This document shows positions 1 through 6,928 of a stretch of DNA of 20,545 bases, piece after piece. A model generated the notes under the pieces. The model was not told the DNA's origin, did no database searches, and saw only the letters and a program-made list of their open reading frames with translations. Both the position numbers and the translations under genes were made by a program. Numbering within the stretch: position 1 is the stretch's first letter; every line of letters begins with the position of its first letter. This DNA is from JAQTRU01 sp041645555 (GTDB lineage Bacteria > Patescibacteriota > Patescibacteriia > Patescibacteriales > JAQTRU01): the NCBI GenBank assembly GCA_041645555.1, contig JBAZPX010000018.1, positions 1-20,545 of the forward strand, in the 5' to 3' direction.

Positions 1-62
1 GTTTTTTTAACCGCCAGTATTTTCTTCACCCCGTTAGAAATTTTGTTATTTTTCTTTTCCAT
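1..62 (-). CDS. Partial CDS (5' end), probable paralog of the 80-aa protein at 371-613
   Basis: The reverse strand from position 62 reads ATG and then 19 further codons to the window edge without a stop, giving MEKKNNKISNGVKKILAVKK. This aligns with the start of the neighbouring 80-aa protein (MKKINKVFNGVKK): the KK, NK and NGVKK residues are shared at matching spacing. The DNA around both start codons is also similar, as is the leader further upstream (101-138 versus 647-684). I infer a tandem duplication that included the leader. Only the first 20 codons are visible, so function and full length are unknown. Confidence 0.5.
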   Translation of the reverse strand, partial: MEKKNNKISNGVKKILAVKK

Positions 63-100
63 AATAATATGCTAGTTGATTTTTAAAAGAATTCTATTTT

Positions 101-138
101 TTACCCGTTTATTTCTGGCTATATTTCTAACGGGGTAA
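101..138 (-). promoter_or_regulatory. Leader hairpin upstream of the partial CDS
   Basis: On the minus strand the sequence TTACCCCGTT pairs with AACGGGTAA with one bulged base, about 40 nt before the start codon at 62. A near-identical arrangement lies before the 80-aa gene (647-684), and both share the word ATTTACCCCGTTA followed by RAAATA. In addition, a perfect 14-bp inverted repeat links 28-41, inside the reading frame, with 123-136 in the leader. It could be an operator or RNA leader, or simply part of the duplicated block. Confidence 0.4.
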
Positions 139-308
139 ATATAATTTTTGTTTAGATTCACTTTTTAATATTACTCCTTTTTACAGAAAAGTCAAACTGG
201 GCGGAGAATTAAGAATTAAGATTTACGATTTAAGAATTTAATCCCCAAACCCTCCGCCTCGGCGAGACCTTGGCGAGACGGGCCTTTTCGAAAGGGGGCA
301 TTTGAAAT

Positions 309-341
309 AAAAAAAGACCAGGGGGTTGACCTGGCTCTTTT
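309..341 (-). terminator. Intrinsic terminator after the 80-aa gene
   Basis: On the minus strand, AAAAGAGCCAGG, a 7-nt loop, and CCTGGTCTTTTTTT form a short stem followed by a T run, about 30 nt past the stop codon at 371. This is the expected shape and place for a rho-independent terminator. Confidence 0.7.
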
Positions 342-370
342 CATAATTTTCGCAATTCATCTTACGGGTT

Positions 371-613
371 TTATTTTTTCTTCATTATCTTTTTGGCTCC
401 GATAGCGCCGGCGATTAAAGCGGTAGCGCCGAGAAGGCCGGCTACTATCTGATTTTTCTTTTTGCTGTCCAGCTTATTATACTTTTTTTGAGCCCAATCA
501 ACCGTTTCCGTTAATTTGCCGTAAGCCTGCTTTAATTCGTCTTTTATCATTTCTCCAGGTTGTTTAGTTTTACTTTTTTTCACCCCATTAAAAACTTTAT
601 TGATTTTTTTCAT
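371..613 (-). CDS. Hypothetical small basic protein with C-terminal membrane segment
   Basis: 80 aa. The N-terminal half is polar and Lys-rich (residues 1-57). A glycine/alanine-rich hydrophobic stretch follows at about residues 58-73, containing GLLGATALIAGAIGA, and the protein ends in IMKKK. That layout suggests a tail-anchored protein or a single-pass protein with its body in the cytoplasm. I do not recognise a family. It has a leader hairpin upstream, a terminator downstream and an apparent paralog beginning at 62, so it is probably its own transcription unit. No Shine-Dalgarno sequence is seen before the ATG. Its glycine-rich helix loosely resembles DUF883/YqjD-type ribosome-associated membrane proteins, but similarity in helix character alone does not establish that. 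Confidence 0.75.
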   Translation of the reverse strand: MKKINKVFNGVKKSKTKQPGEMIKDELKQAYGKLTETVDWAQKKYNKLDSKKKNQIVAGLLGATALIAGAIGAKKIMKKK

Positions 614-646
614 AATGATACTTTATTTAATTTTTAAATGTTTTTT

Positions 647-684
647 CCCCGTTAGATCCTCTTAGAAATTTATTTTTAACGGGG
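647..684 (-). promoter_or_regulatory. Leader hairpin upstream of the 80-aa gene
   Basis: CCCCGTTA at 647-654 and TAACGGGG at 677-684 form a perfect 8-bp inverted repeat with a 22-nt spacer, about 35 nt before the start codon. The same core (CCCCGTTA / AACGGGG) is present before the partial paralog. Neither copy is followed by a T run in the direction of the gene, so it is not a standard terminator. An operator, RNA leader or palindromic element are all possible. Confidence 0.4.
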
Positions 685-741
685 TAAATAAGAATATGTT
701 GTAAATTAAGAGATTTAAAAAGCGGGTTGGGGCAGAAAATT

Positions 742-1995
742 CTACCGGGTTAAAAAACTCCACCAGGGTTTTTTTACGGAAATAACCTCTCCGGATTCGG
801 CGCTTACCTTTGTTTCAATCTGGATTGAGACGGGGATTAAGAGAAATAATTTGGCTTGTTTTGTCCCTTTGACAGAATAGATTGGCGCCTGGGATTCTTC
901 TATGAGCTCAATCGCGCTAACCTTGGTTAAGGTAGCTTTAGTAGAAGCTTCTTCGGGCGAAATTTTTATTTCTTTTTTCCCGGCTGATGTCCCTAAATAT
1001 AAATTATCATCTTGAATCGTTAATTTTTCCTGCGTAATCGCCGTAGCTTTTCCTTCTTTTATGGATAAGCTGCCTTGTTTTTTTTCTATAGAAACTGTTT
1101 TTTGGTTAGATCCTATTGGCGTTTGGATTTCTTGAGCTTCGGCGGTTGGGCAGGTCGTGATATCCCCCTTGCAGACACATCCTTCTTTACATATTTTAGT
1201 TTCTGTTTCTTCCACGTCAGAACACCAGGGCTCATTACCGGTTTTGCAAAGGGGGGTTGTCTTATTGGTCTCTGGTATCGGGCAGGAACAAGTATTCCCG
1301 CTGACCGTACAAGGCGACTGGCAGACTGGTTTTACCGGGCAATTTACAACATCGCCAGCGCACCTACATCCGTCAGGGCAGGTTTTATCATCGGAAATGA
1401 GTTTGTAGATAATCTCGTATTTATCAAGATAACCTACTTTATGACCCCCGGGTTTTGTTGCTCCGGGCGCAGTCCATTCTAATCTCAAACCATGCAGATA
1501 TTCTCCTGCCGGCCAATTCTCTTTGGAGGTTAAACTTGTTTTTAGGGTTAAAGTTTCTTGGGAATCCAGCATAAAATTAGGTTGCTGGTATTCCTTATTA
1601 TTTTGGGAATAAATAAATAATGCCTTCCACACGCATTCTTTATTAAGACCATAACAATCATTTATTGTTTTTCCTTTTGGCGGGACATAAGGCATTAAGT
1701 TTATAAAATCTAAGCCGCGTCGCGCGCAACCAATATCGTTATTTTTCACTTCTAGATTGTAAGTCAGAGTTGTGCCAGCTTTCCCTTCCTGCTTTGTTGG
1801 CGGCAATATTAAAAAAGACGGGATATTCTCTTCGCAGGAGGAAAAATCTTTTGTCTGGGTTGTAATAATTGTTTGGCTGGGAGAAATTTCAATTGATTTA
1901 ATTGAGGTGGAAGCGGCTTGCGTACTAATGGCAAAAATTAAAGATACGCTAAACAATACTAATGCCGGTAGTATTAATAATTTTATTCGTTTCAT
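742..1995 (-). CDS. Secreted Cys-rich protein of unknown function
   Basis: 417 aa with a clear Sec signal peptide: MKRIK, a hydrophobic core to about residue 24, and a likely cleavage after STQA. Residues about 65-180 resemble a bacterial beta-sandwich of the NEW3/CARDB kind (GTTLTYNLEVKNND, then the LTLKTSL...WPAGEY pattern), which is my inference. Residues about 205-290 are a Cys-rich stretch with repeated small knots such as CPDGCRCAGDVVNCP and CKEGCVCKGDITTCP, probably disulfide-bonded outside the cell. The C-terminal 120 residues are polar, low in Cys and lack a membrane anchor. The closing PWWSFLTR is unusual. It likely acts on the cell surface or is released. No partner gene is adjacent, tRNA-Ala lies upstream, and no Shine-Dalgarno is visible. 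Confidence 0.8.
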   Translation of the reverse strand: MKRIKLLILPALVLFSVSLIFAISTQAASTSIKSIEISPSQTIITTQTKDFSSCEENIPSFLILPPTKQEGKAGTTLTYNLEVKNNDIGCARRGLDFINLMPYVPPKGKTINDCYGLNKECVWKALFIYSQNNKEYQQPNFMLDSQETLTLKTSLTSKENWPAGEYLHGLRLEWTAPGATKPGGHKVGYLDKYEIIYKLISDDKTCPDGCRCAGDVVNCPVKPVCQSPCTVSGNTCSCPIPETNKTTPLCKTGNEPWCSDVEETETKICKEGCVCKGDITTCPTAEAQEIQTPIGSNQKTVSIEKKQGSLSIKEGKATAITQEKLTIQDDNLYLGTSAGKKEIKISPEEASTKATLTKVSAIELIEESQAPIYSVKGTKQAKLFLLIPVSIQIETKVSAESGEVISVKKPWWSFLTR

Positions 1996-2033
1996 ATTTA
2001 AAGGTTTAATAATAAAAATATTTATTTTTAAAC

Positions 2034-2075
2034 TTAATCTTAAATCTGCAATCTAAAATCTAAAATCTAAAATCA
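2034..2075. repeat. A/T-rich 'ATCTAAAATC' repeat 3' of tRNA-Ala
   Basis: The words AATCTAAAATC and AAATCTGCAATC are repeated several times directly after the 3' end of tRNA-Ala (in its direction of transcription). The same words occur after tRNA-Gly, after the tmRNA and after the tRNA-Leu(CAG) block. Confidence 0.6.
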
Positions 2076-2081
2076 AAAGGG

Positions 2082-2154
2082 TGGACCAGACAGGACTCGA
2101 ACCTGCCACCCCCTGCTTGCAAAGCAGGTGCTCTACCAGATGAGCTACTGGCCC
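2082..2154 (-). tRNA. tRNA-Ala (anticodon TGC)
   Basis: The reverse strand folds as a standard tRNA. The acceptor is GGGCCAG pairing with CTGGTCC, and the D-arm contains AGCTCATCTGGTAGAGC. The anticodon stem is CCTGC/GCAGG around the loop TTTGCAA, so the anticodon is TGC. The T-arm holds GGTTCGAGTCC. The discriminator base is A and the next bases are CCC, so the CCA tail is not encoded. A broken copy of its 5' half lies just upstream at 2186-2236. Confidence 0.97.
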
Positions 2155-2185
2155 ATTGTGTTATTTTTATTTTTTAAAATTTAAT

Positions 2186-2236
2186 CTCCTACTTGCAATC
2201 CCGAGGACTCGGGACTACCAGATGAGCTACTGGCCC
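2186..2236 (-). pseudogene. tRNA-Ala 5' fragment interrupted by a 16-nt palindrome
   Basis: Positions 2215-2236 repeat the first 22 nt of tRNA-Ala exactly. Where the real gene continues with AGCACCTGCT, this copy has the palindrome TCCCGAGTCCTCGGGA (2199-2214). It then resumes with TTGCAAG and a degraded anticodon stem (2186-2198, 11 of 13 bases matching). The T-arm and acceptor 3' strand are absent, so it cannot be a working tRNA. The same palindrome, with one changed centre base, sits at 6519-6534. Confidence 0.8.
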
Positions 2237-2258
2237 GGGATTAATTCTCTAATTTACA

Positions 2259-2327
2259 AATGTTCAAATGTTCGAATTAACAAATTTCAAAAATTAGAAA
2301 ATTCGTTAATTCGTAAATTTGAACATT
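2259..2327. repeat. Long A/T-rich inverted repeat
   Basis: Arms at 2259-2281 and 2305-2327 match at about 20 of 23 positions (core words GTTAATTCG and AAATTTGAACATT) with a 23-nt spacer. The outer arm overlaps the stop codon of the 85-aa gene at 2326. It may end that transcript or stabilise its 3' end, although no clean T run follows. Confidence 0.6.
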
Positions 2328-2583
2328 ATTGCGGCTGGCTGTATTTAAGAAGGGGTGAAAAAACCCAGGTCATAAAACCGCCGATCATGTTAGTCATAAT
2401 AAGCAAGCCGAGGAAGATTGTCAAGACGCCGACAATTTTGTAGCCAAGGCGCGAGCCGCCTTCCACGCCCAGATATTTTTCGAAAAATCCGATGCGGCCG
2501 AAGGCAGAAAGTATGCTCTCGGATTTTATGACGATTAATGCGCCGACTGCAATAATAATGATGCCTAAGATAAAGTGACCCAT
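2326..2583 (-). CDS. Small two-helix membrane protein, hypothetical
   Basis: 85 aa. Two hydrophobic segments are clear, at about residues 4-22 (FILGIIIIAVGALIVI) and 48-72 (IVGVLTIFLGLLIMTNMIG), joined by a polar loop with EKYLGVEGGSRLGYK. This predicts a hairpin membrane protein with a short polar tail. It starts 52 nt after the stop of the M23 hydrolase and runs the same way, so the two may share a transcript. I do not recognise a family. No Shine-Dalgarno precedes the ATG. Confidence 0.75.
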   Translation of the reverse strand: MGHFILGIIIIAVGALIVIKSESILSAFGRIGFFEKYLGVEGGSRLGYKIVGVLTIFLGLLIMTNMIGGFMTWVFSPLLKYSQPQ

Positions 2584-2635
2584 ATTTTTTTAATTTTAAA
2601 TTTTAAATTTTTAATGCCGGGAATTTGGCATTTAT

Positions 2636-3985
2636 TTATTTGATATAGTTTAGCGGATTATATTTGCGGCCGTTGATCGTAACTTCAAAATGCAAGTGCG
2701 GACCGGTTGACCAGCCGGTTGAACCCATAGTCGCAATCGCGTCGCCTTTGCCGATTTTTTGCCCTTTCTCTATATAGAATTTAGACAAATGTCCATACAG
2801 GGTTTTTTTGCCGCCGCCATGGTTGATGATAATCGCGTTGCCATAGCCGGTTTTCCAGCCGGCGAACTCAATTGTGCCGGCGTCAGCCGCGTAAATCGGA
2901 GTGCCGATTTTGTTGGCGATATCAACAGCGTAATGGCGCCAGGAGAAATACTGGGTAATGCGCGAGCCGACGGTGGGCCAGTTCATCTTATTGGCCGTTG
3001 GCGCGGCTCCTGGCGGAGCGATTAAGTCCCTTAAGGCAGACAGGCCGGAATAGGTAGAGGCGGTGGAAATAGCGTAAGTAATCCGGCGGCCGCCCGGGAT
3101 AACCAATTTTTGGCCGACCGTTAATTTATTTCCCGCGGCCAGCTGGTTGGCTTCCAGGATTTTAGTTTCTTCTATCCCGTATTTTTTGGCAATCGCGCCC
3201 AAGTTTTCTCCCCGGACGATTTTGTGGGCCACGCCGGTAGTCGGCAAAATTGCCAGATTCTGGCCCGGCCGGATCAGGCTGTAGGCGCTTAAATTATTTT
3301 CCCAAAGAATGGTATTGACGCTGATATCAAATTCCTCGGCAATGGTAGAGACCGAATCGCCCGGCTTAACCGCGTAAGAGATGATTTCCGAACGGGGCTT
3401 TTTACTTCTGGCTGTTGAAGCCATTTCCCGCTTGACCAGGGCCGAACCCTCCTGGGTGACAGAGGCGATATTTTCTTCCCGCTCGATTTCATCAGGCGAT
3501 TTCATCATGGCCTGCGGCCCGCCCCTTAAGGTAGCGGAATTATCAAGGTAGGATTGCTGGACCGGATCGGGCGCGCCAGTTTCGTCGGCAAACTCCTCAA
3601 TCAGCTCCTCTCCCTCCACGTCGCCGAATTCGCTTTGCACCAAGGAAGCCATAATGGTTTGGCTGGCTTTTTCCGACATCACCCCGGCTTTGGTTTGGGT
3701 TAAATTAGCCAAAGCGATAATTAAAACCAGGCCGGCGACAGAAACCTGGGTAAGCCTTCTTCCTAAAAAAGCTGACAAAGAGTTCCGGCCGCGCTTAGCC
3801 CAGCCCAGCCTTTTGCCCAAAGAAAGGTAGAAGCTATAGGCCCTGACAATAAACTGGTAAAAACCAAAACGCATAATCGCCCGGGTCGGTTTAAAGACAA
3901 TAATAAAAAAAGCGGTTATCAACCTCTTTAGAAAGATCAGGAATTTAATGAGGAAGATCAGCAAATCCACTGATATTTTTTTCAT
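2636..3985 (-). CDS. LysM-M23 peptidoglycan endopeptidase, membrane anchored
   Basis: 449 aa. The N terminus has a hydrophobic segment at about residues 6-31 and a second at 82-95. A linker rich in Glu and Asp follows (to about 200). Then come two LysM peptidoglycan-binding modules, at about 203-248 (YAVKPGDSVSTIAEEF) and 253-298 (HKIVRGENLGAIAKKYG). The C-terminal M23 zinc metallopeptidase domain (about 335-449) keeps its metal and catalytic residues: H351 and D355 in HYAVD, H399 in YGHL, and H430/H432 in GPHLHFE. The family cuts peptide crosslinks in peptidoglycan, so the likely role is wall remodelling or division outside the membrane. A weak GGGA lies just before the ATG. A small AATGCC/GGCATT hairpin follows the stop at 2613-2632 without a strong T run. 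Because all active-site residues are present, I expect an active enzyme rather than an EnvC-type activator. Confidence 0.93.
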   Translation of the reverse strand: MKKISVDLLIFLIKFLIFLKRLITAFFIIVFKPTRAIMRFGFYQFIVRAYSFYLSLGKRLGWAKRGRNSLSAFLGRRLTQVSVAGLVLIIALANLTQTKAGVMSEKASQTIMASLVQSEFGDVEGEELIEEFADETGAPDPVQQSYLDNSATLRGGPQAMMKSPDEIEREENIASVTQEGSALVKREMASTARSKKPRSEIISYAVKPGDSVSTIAEEFDISVNTILWENNLSAYSLIRPGQNLAILPTTGVAHKIVRGENLGAIAKKYGIEETKILEANQLAAGNKLTVGQKLVIPGGRRITYAISTASTYSGLSALRDLIAPPGAAPTANKMNWPTVGSRITQYFSWRHYAVDIANKIGTPIYAADAGTIEFAGWKTGYGNAIIINHGGGKKTLYGHLSKFYIEKGQKIGKGDAIATMGSTGWSTGPHLHFEVTINGRKYNPLNYIK

Positions 3986-4132
3986 TTTTATCCCATTTTT
4001 CCTGTAAATATAGTTTGGCCTTTAGTTGTTTATGATTTTAAGAAACTAAAATTATATTAACATTTTTAGCGGTTATGGTCAACTTGTTAGAGATACGTTT
4101 CTAGATTGTCCGAAAATTTAAAAACAATCATT

Positions 4133-4250
4133 TTTGTCATTTCGAGACCCGCTTGAGCGGGGCGAGAAATCTATAATAGATGACCAGAAGTACTAATAAT
4201 GTATTACAGATCTCTCACCCTTCGGCAAGCTTAGGGTTCGAGATGACAAA
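4133..4250. repeat. MITE-like palindromic element in the 3986-4356 intergenic gap
   Basis: The left end TTTGTCATTTCGAG and the inverted right end TTTGTCATCTCGAA agree at 12 of 14 positions. The interior has smaller palindromes such as CCCGCTTGAGCGGG. No ORF lies within, so it would be non-autonomous. The rest of this 371-bp gap holds only the promoter at 4296-4323 and A/T-rich sequence. Confidence 0.65.
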
Positions 4251-4295
4251 CAGGAGGAATAATAAAAACTTCGCTTTCAATAGAGTTTTTTGCCG

Positions 4296-4323
4296 TTGAC
4301 TCTGCTATTAGATATATTATAAT
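4296..4323 (+). promoter_or_regulatory. Sigma-70-type promoter of the 70-aa gene
   Basis: TTGACT (4296-4301) and TATAAT (4318-4323) are separated by 16 bp, close to the consensus -35 and -10 boxes. The start codon is at 4357, leaving a leader of about 25 nt with AGGGAT shortly before the ATG. This is the clearest promoter in the window. Confidence 0.75.
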
Positions 4324-4356
4324 GAAATTAGAATATTTATTTTTAGGGATAATAAT

Positions 4357-4569
4357 ATGGAAGAGGTAACTCAGGAAATTTTAAATCTGGTGAAAAAGAA
4401 AATGAAAGAACAAGGCGCTTATGACCGCGAGGCCTACAAGCAATTCGTGGAAGAAACGATTGATTATTTTGAGGAAAAAGGCAAGCTGACTGATGATGAC
4501 AATCTTGAATTTATGGAAGATCAGTTGTTGGACATGTGGGAAGAGGTGGAGGAGGAATTCGCTTCTTAG
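4357..4569 (+). CDS. Small acidic helical protein, hypothetical (only plus-strand gene)
   Basis: 70 aa, strongly acidic toward the C terminus (DMWEEVEEEFAS), with no hydrophobic segment, so a soluble helical cytoplasmic protein is likely. It has a near-consensus promoter, a modest ribosome binding site (AGGGA, 8-9 nt before the ATG) and a terminator hairpin directly downstream, so it is a complete monocistronic unit transcribed against every neighbour. I do not recognise a family. The aromatic and acidic pattern (YKQFVEETIDYFEEKGKL) could suit a small protein-interaction module, but that is a guess. Confidence 0.8.
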   Translation: MEEVTQEILNLVKKKMKEQGAYDREAYKQFVEETIDYFEEKGKLTDDDNLEFMEDQLLDMWEEVEEEFAS

Positions 4570-4591
4570 GGCTGAATAAAAACGTTTTTAA

Positions 4592-4625
4592 ATAAAAAAA
4601 GACGGGCGTGTTGCCTGTCCTTTTT
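4592..4625. terminator. Convergent terminator between the 70-aa gene and rnj
   Basis: GACGGGC (4601-4607) and GCCTGTC (4613-4619) form a stem with a 5-nt loop. A run of seven A's lies on the left and CTTTTT on the right, so it can act for the plus-strand gene (one G-U pair) and for rnj from the other side (one A-C mismatch). Confidence 0.7.
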
Positions 4626-4687
4626 ACCTCTCCCCCGTCCCCTCTCCTAATTAGGAGAGGGGGGAGCGATAGCGACGGGGTGAGGTG
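4626..4687. repeat. CTCTCCTAATTAGGAGAG palindromic repeat, copy A
   Basis: The central palindrome CCTCTCCTAATTAGGAGAGG (4641-4660) is flanked by ACCTCTCCCCCGTC on one side and GACGGGGTGAGGT, its near inverse, on the other. A second copy with the same core and ends is at 12384-12460. Copy A abuts the stop codon of rnj. Confidence 0.75.
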
Positions 4688-6499
4688 TTACACCTTAATT
4701 ATTACCGGTAGAACCATGGGGCGGCGCTTAGTCTGGCTGAACAGGAACTGGCTGATATCATTTCTGATTTTATTTTTAATGTATTCGTCATCAGCCGGAG
4801 TGCGCTTATTATGATCTTTGACTAATTTTTTTACTTTCATCCGGGTTTTTTCTATGAGTTCGCGGTTTTCTTTCATATAGACAAAGCCGCGGGAAATTAT
4901 GTCCGGGTTGCCGATGGTATCGCCGGTTTTTGAATCAATCGTGGCGATAACTACGATCATGCCATCTTCCGCCATCATGCGCCGGTCGCGCAGGACGATA
5001 TTGGAAACGTCGCCGACACCCAAGCCGTCAACCATAACATAGTCAGTCGGGACTTTTTCTTTAGTTAAAATTCCCCGGACTTCTCCGCCTTCTTTTTTAA
5101 ATTCTACAACCTGCCCATTATCAGCCACCAGAATATGATCTTTAGTTAGTCCGACTTGTTCGGCTAGCTGGGCATGGGCCCGGAGCATATAATGATTGCC
5201 TTCAATCGGCATAAGGTATTTGGGCTTAAAAAGCCGCATCATGAGCTTTAAGTCTTCCTGCTTGGCATGGCCGCCGGCATGGATATCCATCATTTCGTAA
5301 TTAATGACATTAGCCCCCTGCCTGACCATCATATCTCTTAAGGTCTGGATAGTCCTTTCATTTCCCGGGATAACGGAGGAGGAAAAAATTACCGTGTCCC
5401 CGGACTTTAAACTAACAGTCCGGTGTTCGCCGTTTACCACCCGGGAAAGAAAAGCATTGCTCTCTCCCTGGGCGCCGGTGCCGATAATTAAAGTTTTATT
5501 GTCCGGCAGGCGGCGCAGTTCCGCGTCATCAATTAAAATTTTAGGGTTAAATTTCAAGTAGCCGATTTGGTGGGCGATTTCCACGTTAGCGTTCATAGAC
5601 CGGCCCTGCAGATAAATTTTTCTTTCGTATTTTTCCGCCAGGTCAAATATTTTCTGGACCCGGCTTAATTGGGAAGCGAAGGTGCCAATAATAATCCGGC
5701 CTTCAATTTTTTCAAAAATTTTATCCATTTCATCGCCGATGGAAGACTCGGATATCTGGTAGCCGGGATGGGTTGAATCGGTTGAATCGGATAAGAGGAG
5801 CAGGACGCCGCGGCCTCCTATCTGGGCAATCCGGTTTAAGTCCGCCGGCTTGTCATTCACGGGCGAATAATCAATCTTAAAGTCGCCGGTATGGATAATA
5901 GTCCCTAAGGCGGTTTCAATAATAACCGCGAAACAGTCCGGGATGGAATGGTTTACGCGCAGGAATTTAACCCGGAAATCCTTGCCTAGTTTTATTTCCG
6001 AATTTTCATTAATCCGGACCATATTTAATTTCGGGGCCTGGCGGAATTCAACCTGGCGCTTATCAATCAGGCCGGCGGATAGAGCGCCGGTGTAAATCGG
6101 GGGATTGCCCAATTTTCCCATCAAATGGGGAATGGCGCCGATATGGTCGTAATGGCCGTGGGTGATAACGATACCCCGGATTTTATCGGTTTTGCCTTCC
6201 AGATAGGAGATATTGGGGATGATATAGTCAATGCCCAGCATATCTTCTTCCGGAAACTGCAGGCCCATATCAATAATTATAATGTCATCGCTGGTTTCCA
6301 GGACCGTCATATTTCGGCCGACCTCTTCCAGGCCGCCCAGGACCATAATTCTTAATTTTCCCCTTAAATCTGTCGGCTGGACTTTAGCAAAACCAGGCCT
6401 AAATTTAGCCTGGCCGCTTCCAGCAGGCTGACTTCTTTTTTTTGTTCTTTCCTGCGGCTGGGTAGCCGAGGGAAGAGACGATTTGTACCTTGTAATCAT
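4688..6499 (-). CDS. rnj: Ribonuclease J
   Basis: 603 aa metallo-beta-lactamase/beta-CASP RNase of the RNase J family, which combines 5'-3' exonuclease and endonuclease activity in mRNA decay and rRNA processing. Visible metal ligands are HGHYDH (114-119), H184 in VNHSIPD, and H203/D206 in HTGDFKID. The beta-CASP region has SDSTDS (238-242 area), GTFASQLSRVQ and HAGGHA (407-412). The N-terminal signature is VLGGLEEVGRNM (53-64). A basic, Pro/Gln-rich extension of about 47 residues precedes the catalytic core and is longer than in the Bacillus enzymes. It may bind RNA or be a CPR-type tail. ATG 6499 is chosen as the longest plausible start; no Shine-Dalgarno is seen. The palindrome at 6519-6534 lies just upstream and the terminator at 4592-4625 downstream. 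Confidence 0.96.
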   Translation of the reverse strand: MITRYKSSLPSATQPQERTKKRSQPAGSGQAKFRPGFAKVQPTDLRGKLRIMVLGGLEEVGRNMTVLETSDDIIIIDMGLQFPEEDMLGIDYIIPNISYLEGKTDKIRGIVITHGHYDHIGAIPHLMGKLGNPPIYTGALSAGLIDKRQVEFRQAPKLNMVRINENSEIKLGKDFRVKFLRVNHSIPDCFAVIIETALGTIIHTGDFKIDYSPVNDKPADLNRIAQIGGRGVLLLLSDSTDSTHPGYQISESSIGDEMDKIFEKIEGRIIIGTFASQLSRVQKIFDLAEKYERKIYLQGRSMNANVEIAHQIGYLKFNPKILIDDAELRRLPDNKTLIIGTGAQGESNAFLSRVVNGEHRTVSLKSGDTVIFSSSVIPGNERTIQTLRDMMVRQGANVINYEMMDIHAGGHAKQEDLKLMMRLFKPKYLMPIEGNHYMLRAHAQLAEQVGLTKDHILVADNGQVVEFKKEGGEVRGILTKEKVPTDYVMVDGLGVGDVSNIVLRDRRMMAEDGMIVVIATIDSKTGDTIGNPDIISRGFVYMKENRELIEKTRMKVKKLVKDHNKRTPADDEYIKNKIRNDISQFLFSQTKRRPMVLPVIIKV

Positions 6500-6518
6500 A
6501 ATATTAATTAATTTTTAA

Positions 6519-6534
6519 TCCCGAGTACTCGGGA
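6519..6534. repeat. 16-nt palindrome TCCCGAGTACTCGGGA
   Basis: A perfect palindrome 20 nt before the rnj start codon. It differs by one centre base from the palindrome that interrupts the tRNA-Ala fragment at 2199-2214, so the two belong to one family. Confidence 0.75.
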
Positions 6535-6653
6535 CAATTTTAAATTACTAAATTTTTAATGAGTTAATTTGTTAATTATAGAGAGAAGTTATATTTTGTT
6601 GAAGTCTTAAATTTAAGGTCGCCAATAAGGCCGTCAATCTAAAATCTGCAATC

Positions 6654-6692
6654 AAAATCCCCCTTAAGTCCCCCTTTAACGAAAGGGGGTTA
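6654..6692. repeat. CCCCCTTTAACGAAAGGGGG repeat, copy 1
   Basis: A stretch beginning AAAATCCCCCTTA and ending in the hairpin CCCCCTTTAACGAAAGGGGG recurs almost base for base at 17524-17561, with one extra A in this copy. It lies between the broken tRNA-Leu 3' copy and the ATCTAAAATC words at about 6635-6659. Confidence 0.75.
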
Positions 6693-6698
6693 TAAGGT

Positions 6699-6780
6699 GT
6701 GCCGAAGAGACCCGCCTCGCTGAAGCCAAGCTTCAGCTTGGCGAGGCGGGGGATTTGACCAGCCCCTCGCGAGGGGCTGG
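6699..6780 (-). pseudogene. tRNA-Leu(CAG) 3' fragment interrupted by palindromes
   Basis: Positions 6699-6710 (GTGCCGAAGAGA) equal the 3' end of the intact tRNA-Leu at 6801-6812. A 40-nt GC-rich palindrome then intervenes (6711-6750, ends CCCGCCTCGC and GCGAGGCGGG). The tRNA sequence resumes with GGATTTGA (6751-6758) and is replaced by a perfect 22-nt palindrome centred on CTCGCGAG (6759-6780). On the minus strand this copy lies just downstream of the intact gene. Both breaks fall in the T-arm, so it cannot fold as a tRNA. Confidence 0.8.
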
Positions 6781-6801
6781 AAAAGCTTTTTTTCCGTAAA
6801 G

Positions 6802-6885
6802 TGCCGAAGAGAGGATTTGAACCTCCACGGAGTTGCCCCCACAGCGCTCTGAACGCTGCGTGTCTACCAGTTCCACCACTTCGGC
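6802..6885 (-). tRNA. tRNA-Leu (anticodon CAG)
   Basis: 84 nt on the minus strand. The acceptor is GCCGAAG with CTTCGGC, the D-arm has TGGTGGAACTGGTAGACA, and the anticodon stem CAGCG/CGCTG encloses TTCAGAG, so the anticodon is CAG. A long variable arm (GGGGGCAACTCC) is typical of class II tRNAs, and the T-arm contains GGTTCAAATCC. CCA is not encoded. It is flanked on both sides by broken partial copies of itself. Confidence 0.97.
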
Positions 6886-6928
6886 ATAGCTTTTTGTCTT
6901 CACTGTTCGTTGGCAATTTCATCCTCAG

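Noticed and set aside
1075..1482. 135-codon plus-strand ORF opposite the secreted Cys-rich gene
   Set aside because: It is a shadow of the minus-strand gene, which has a signal peptide and ordered Cys repeats. The plus-strand product shows neither.
6572..6922. 116-codon minus-strand ORF
   Set aside because: It covers the whole tRNA-Leu(CAG), the broken 3' copy and the repeats beside it. There is no protein-like composition.
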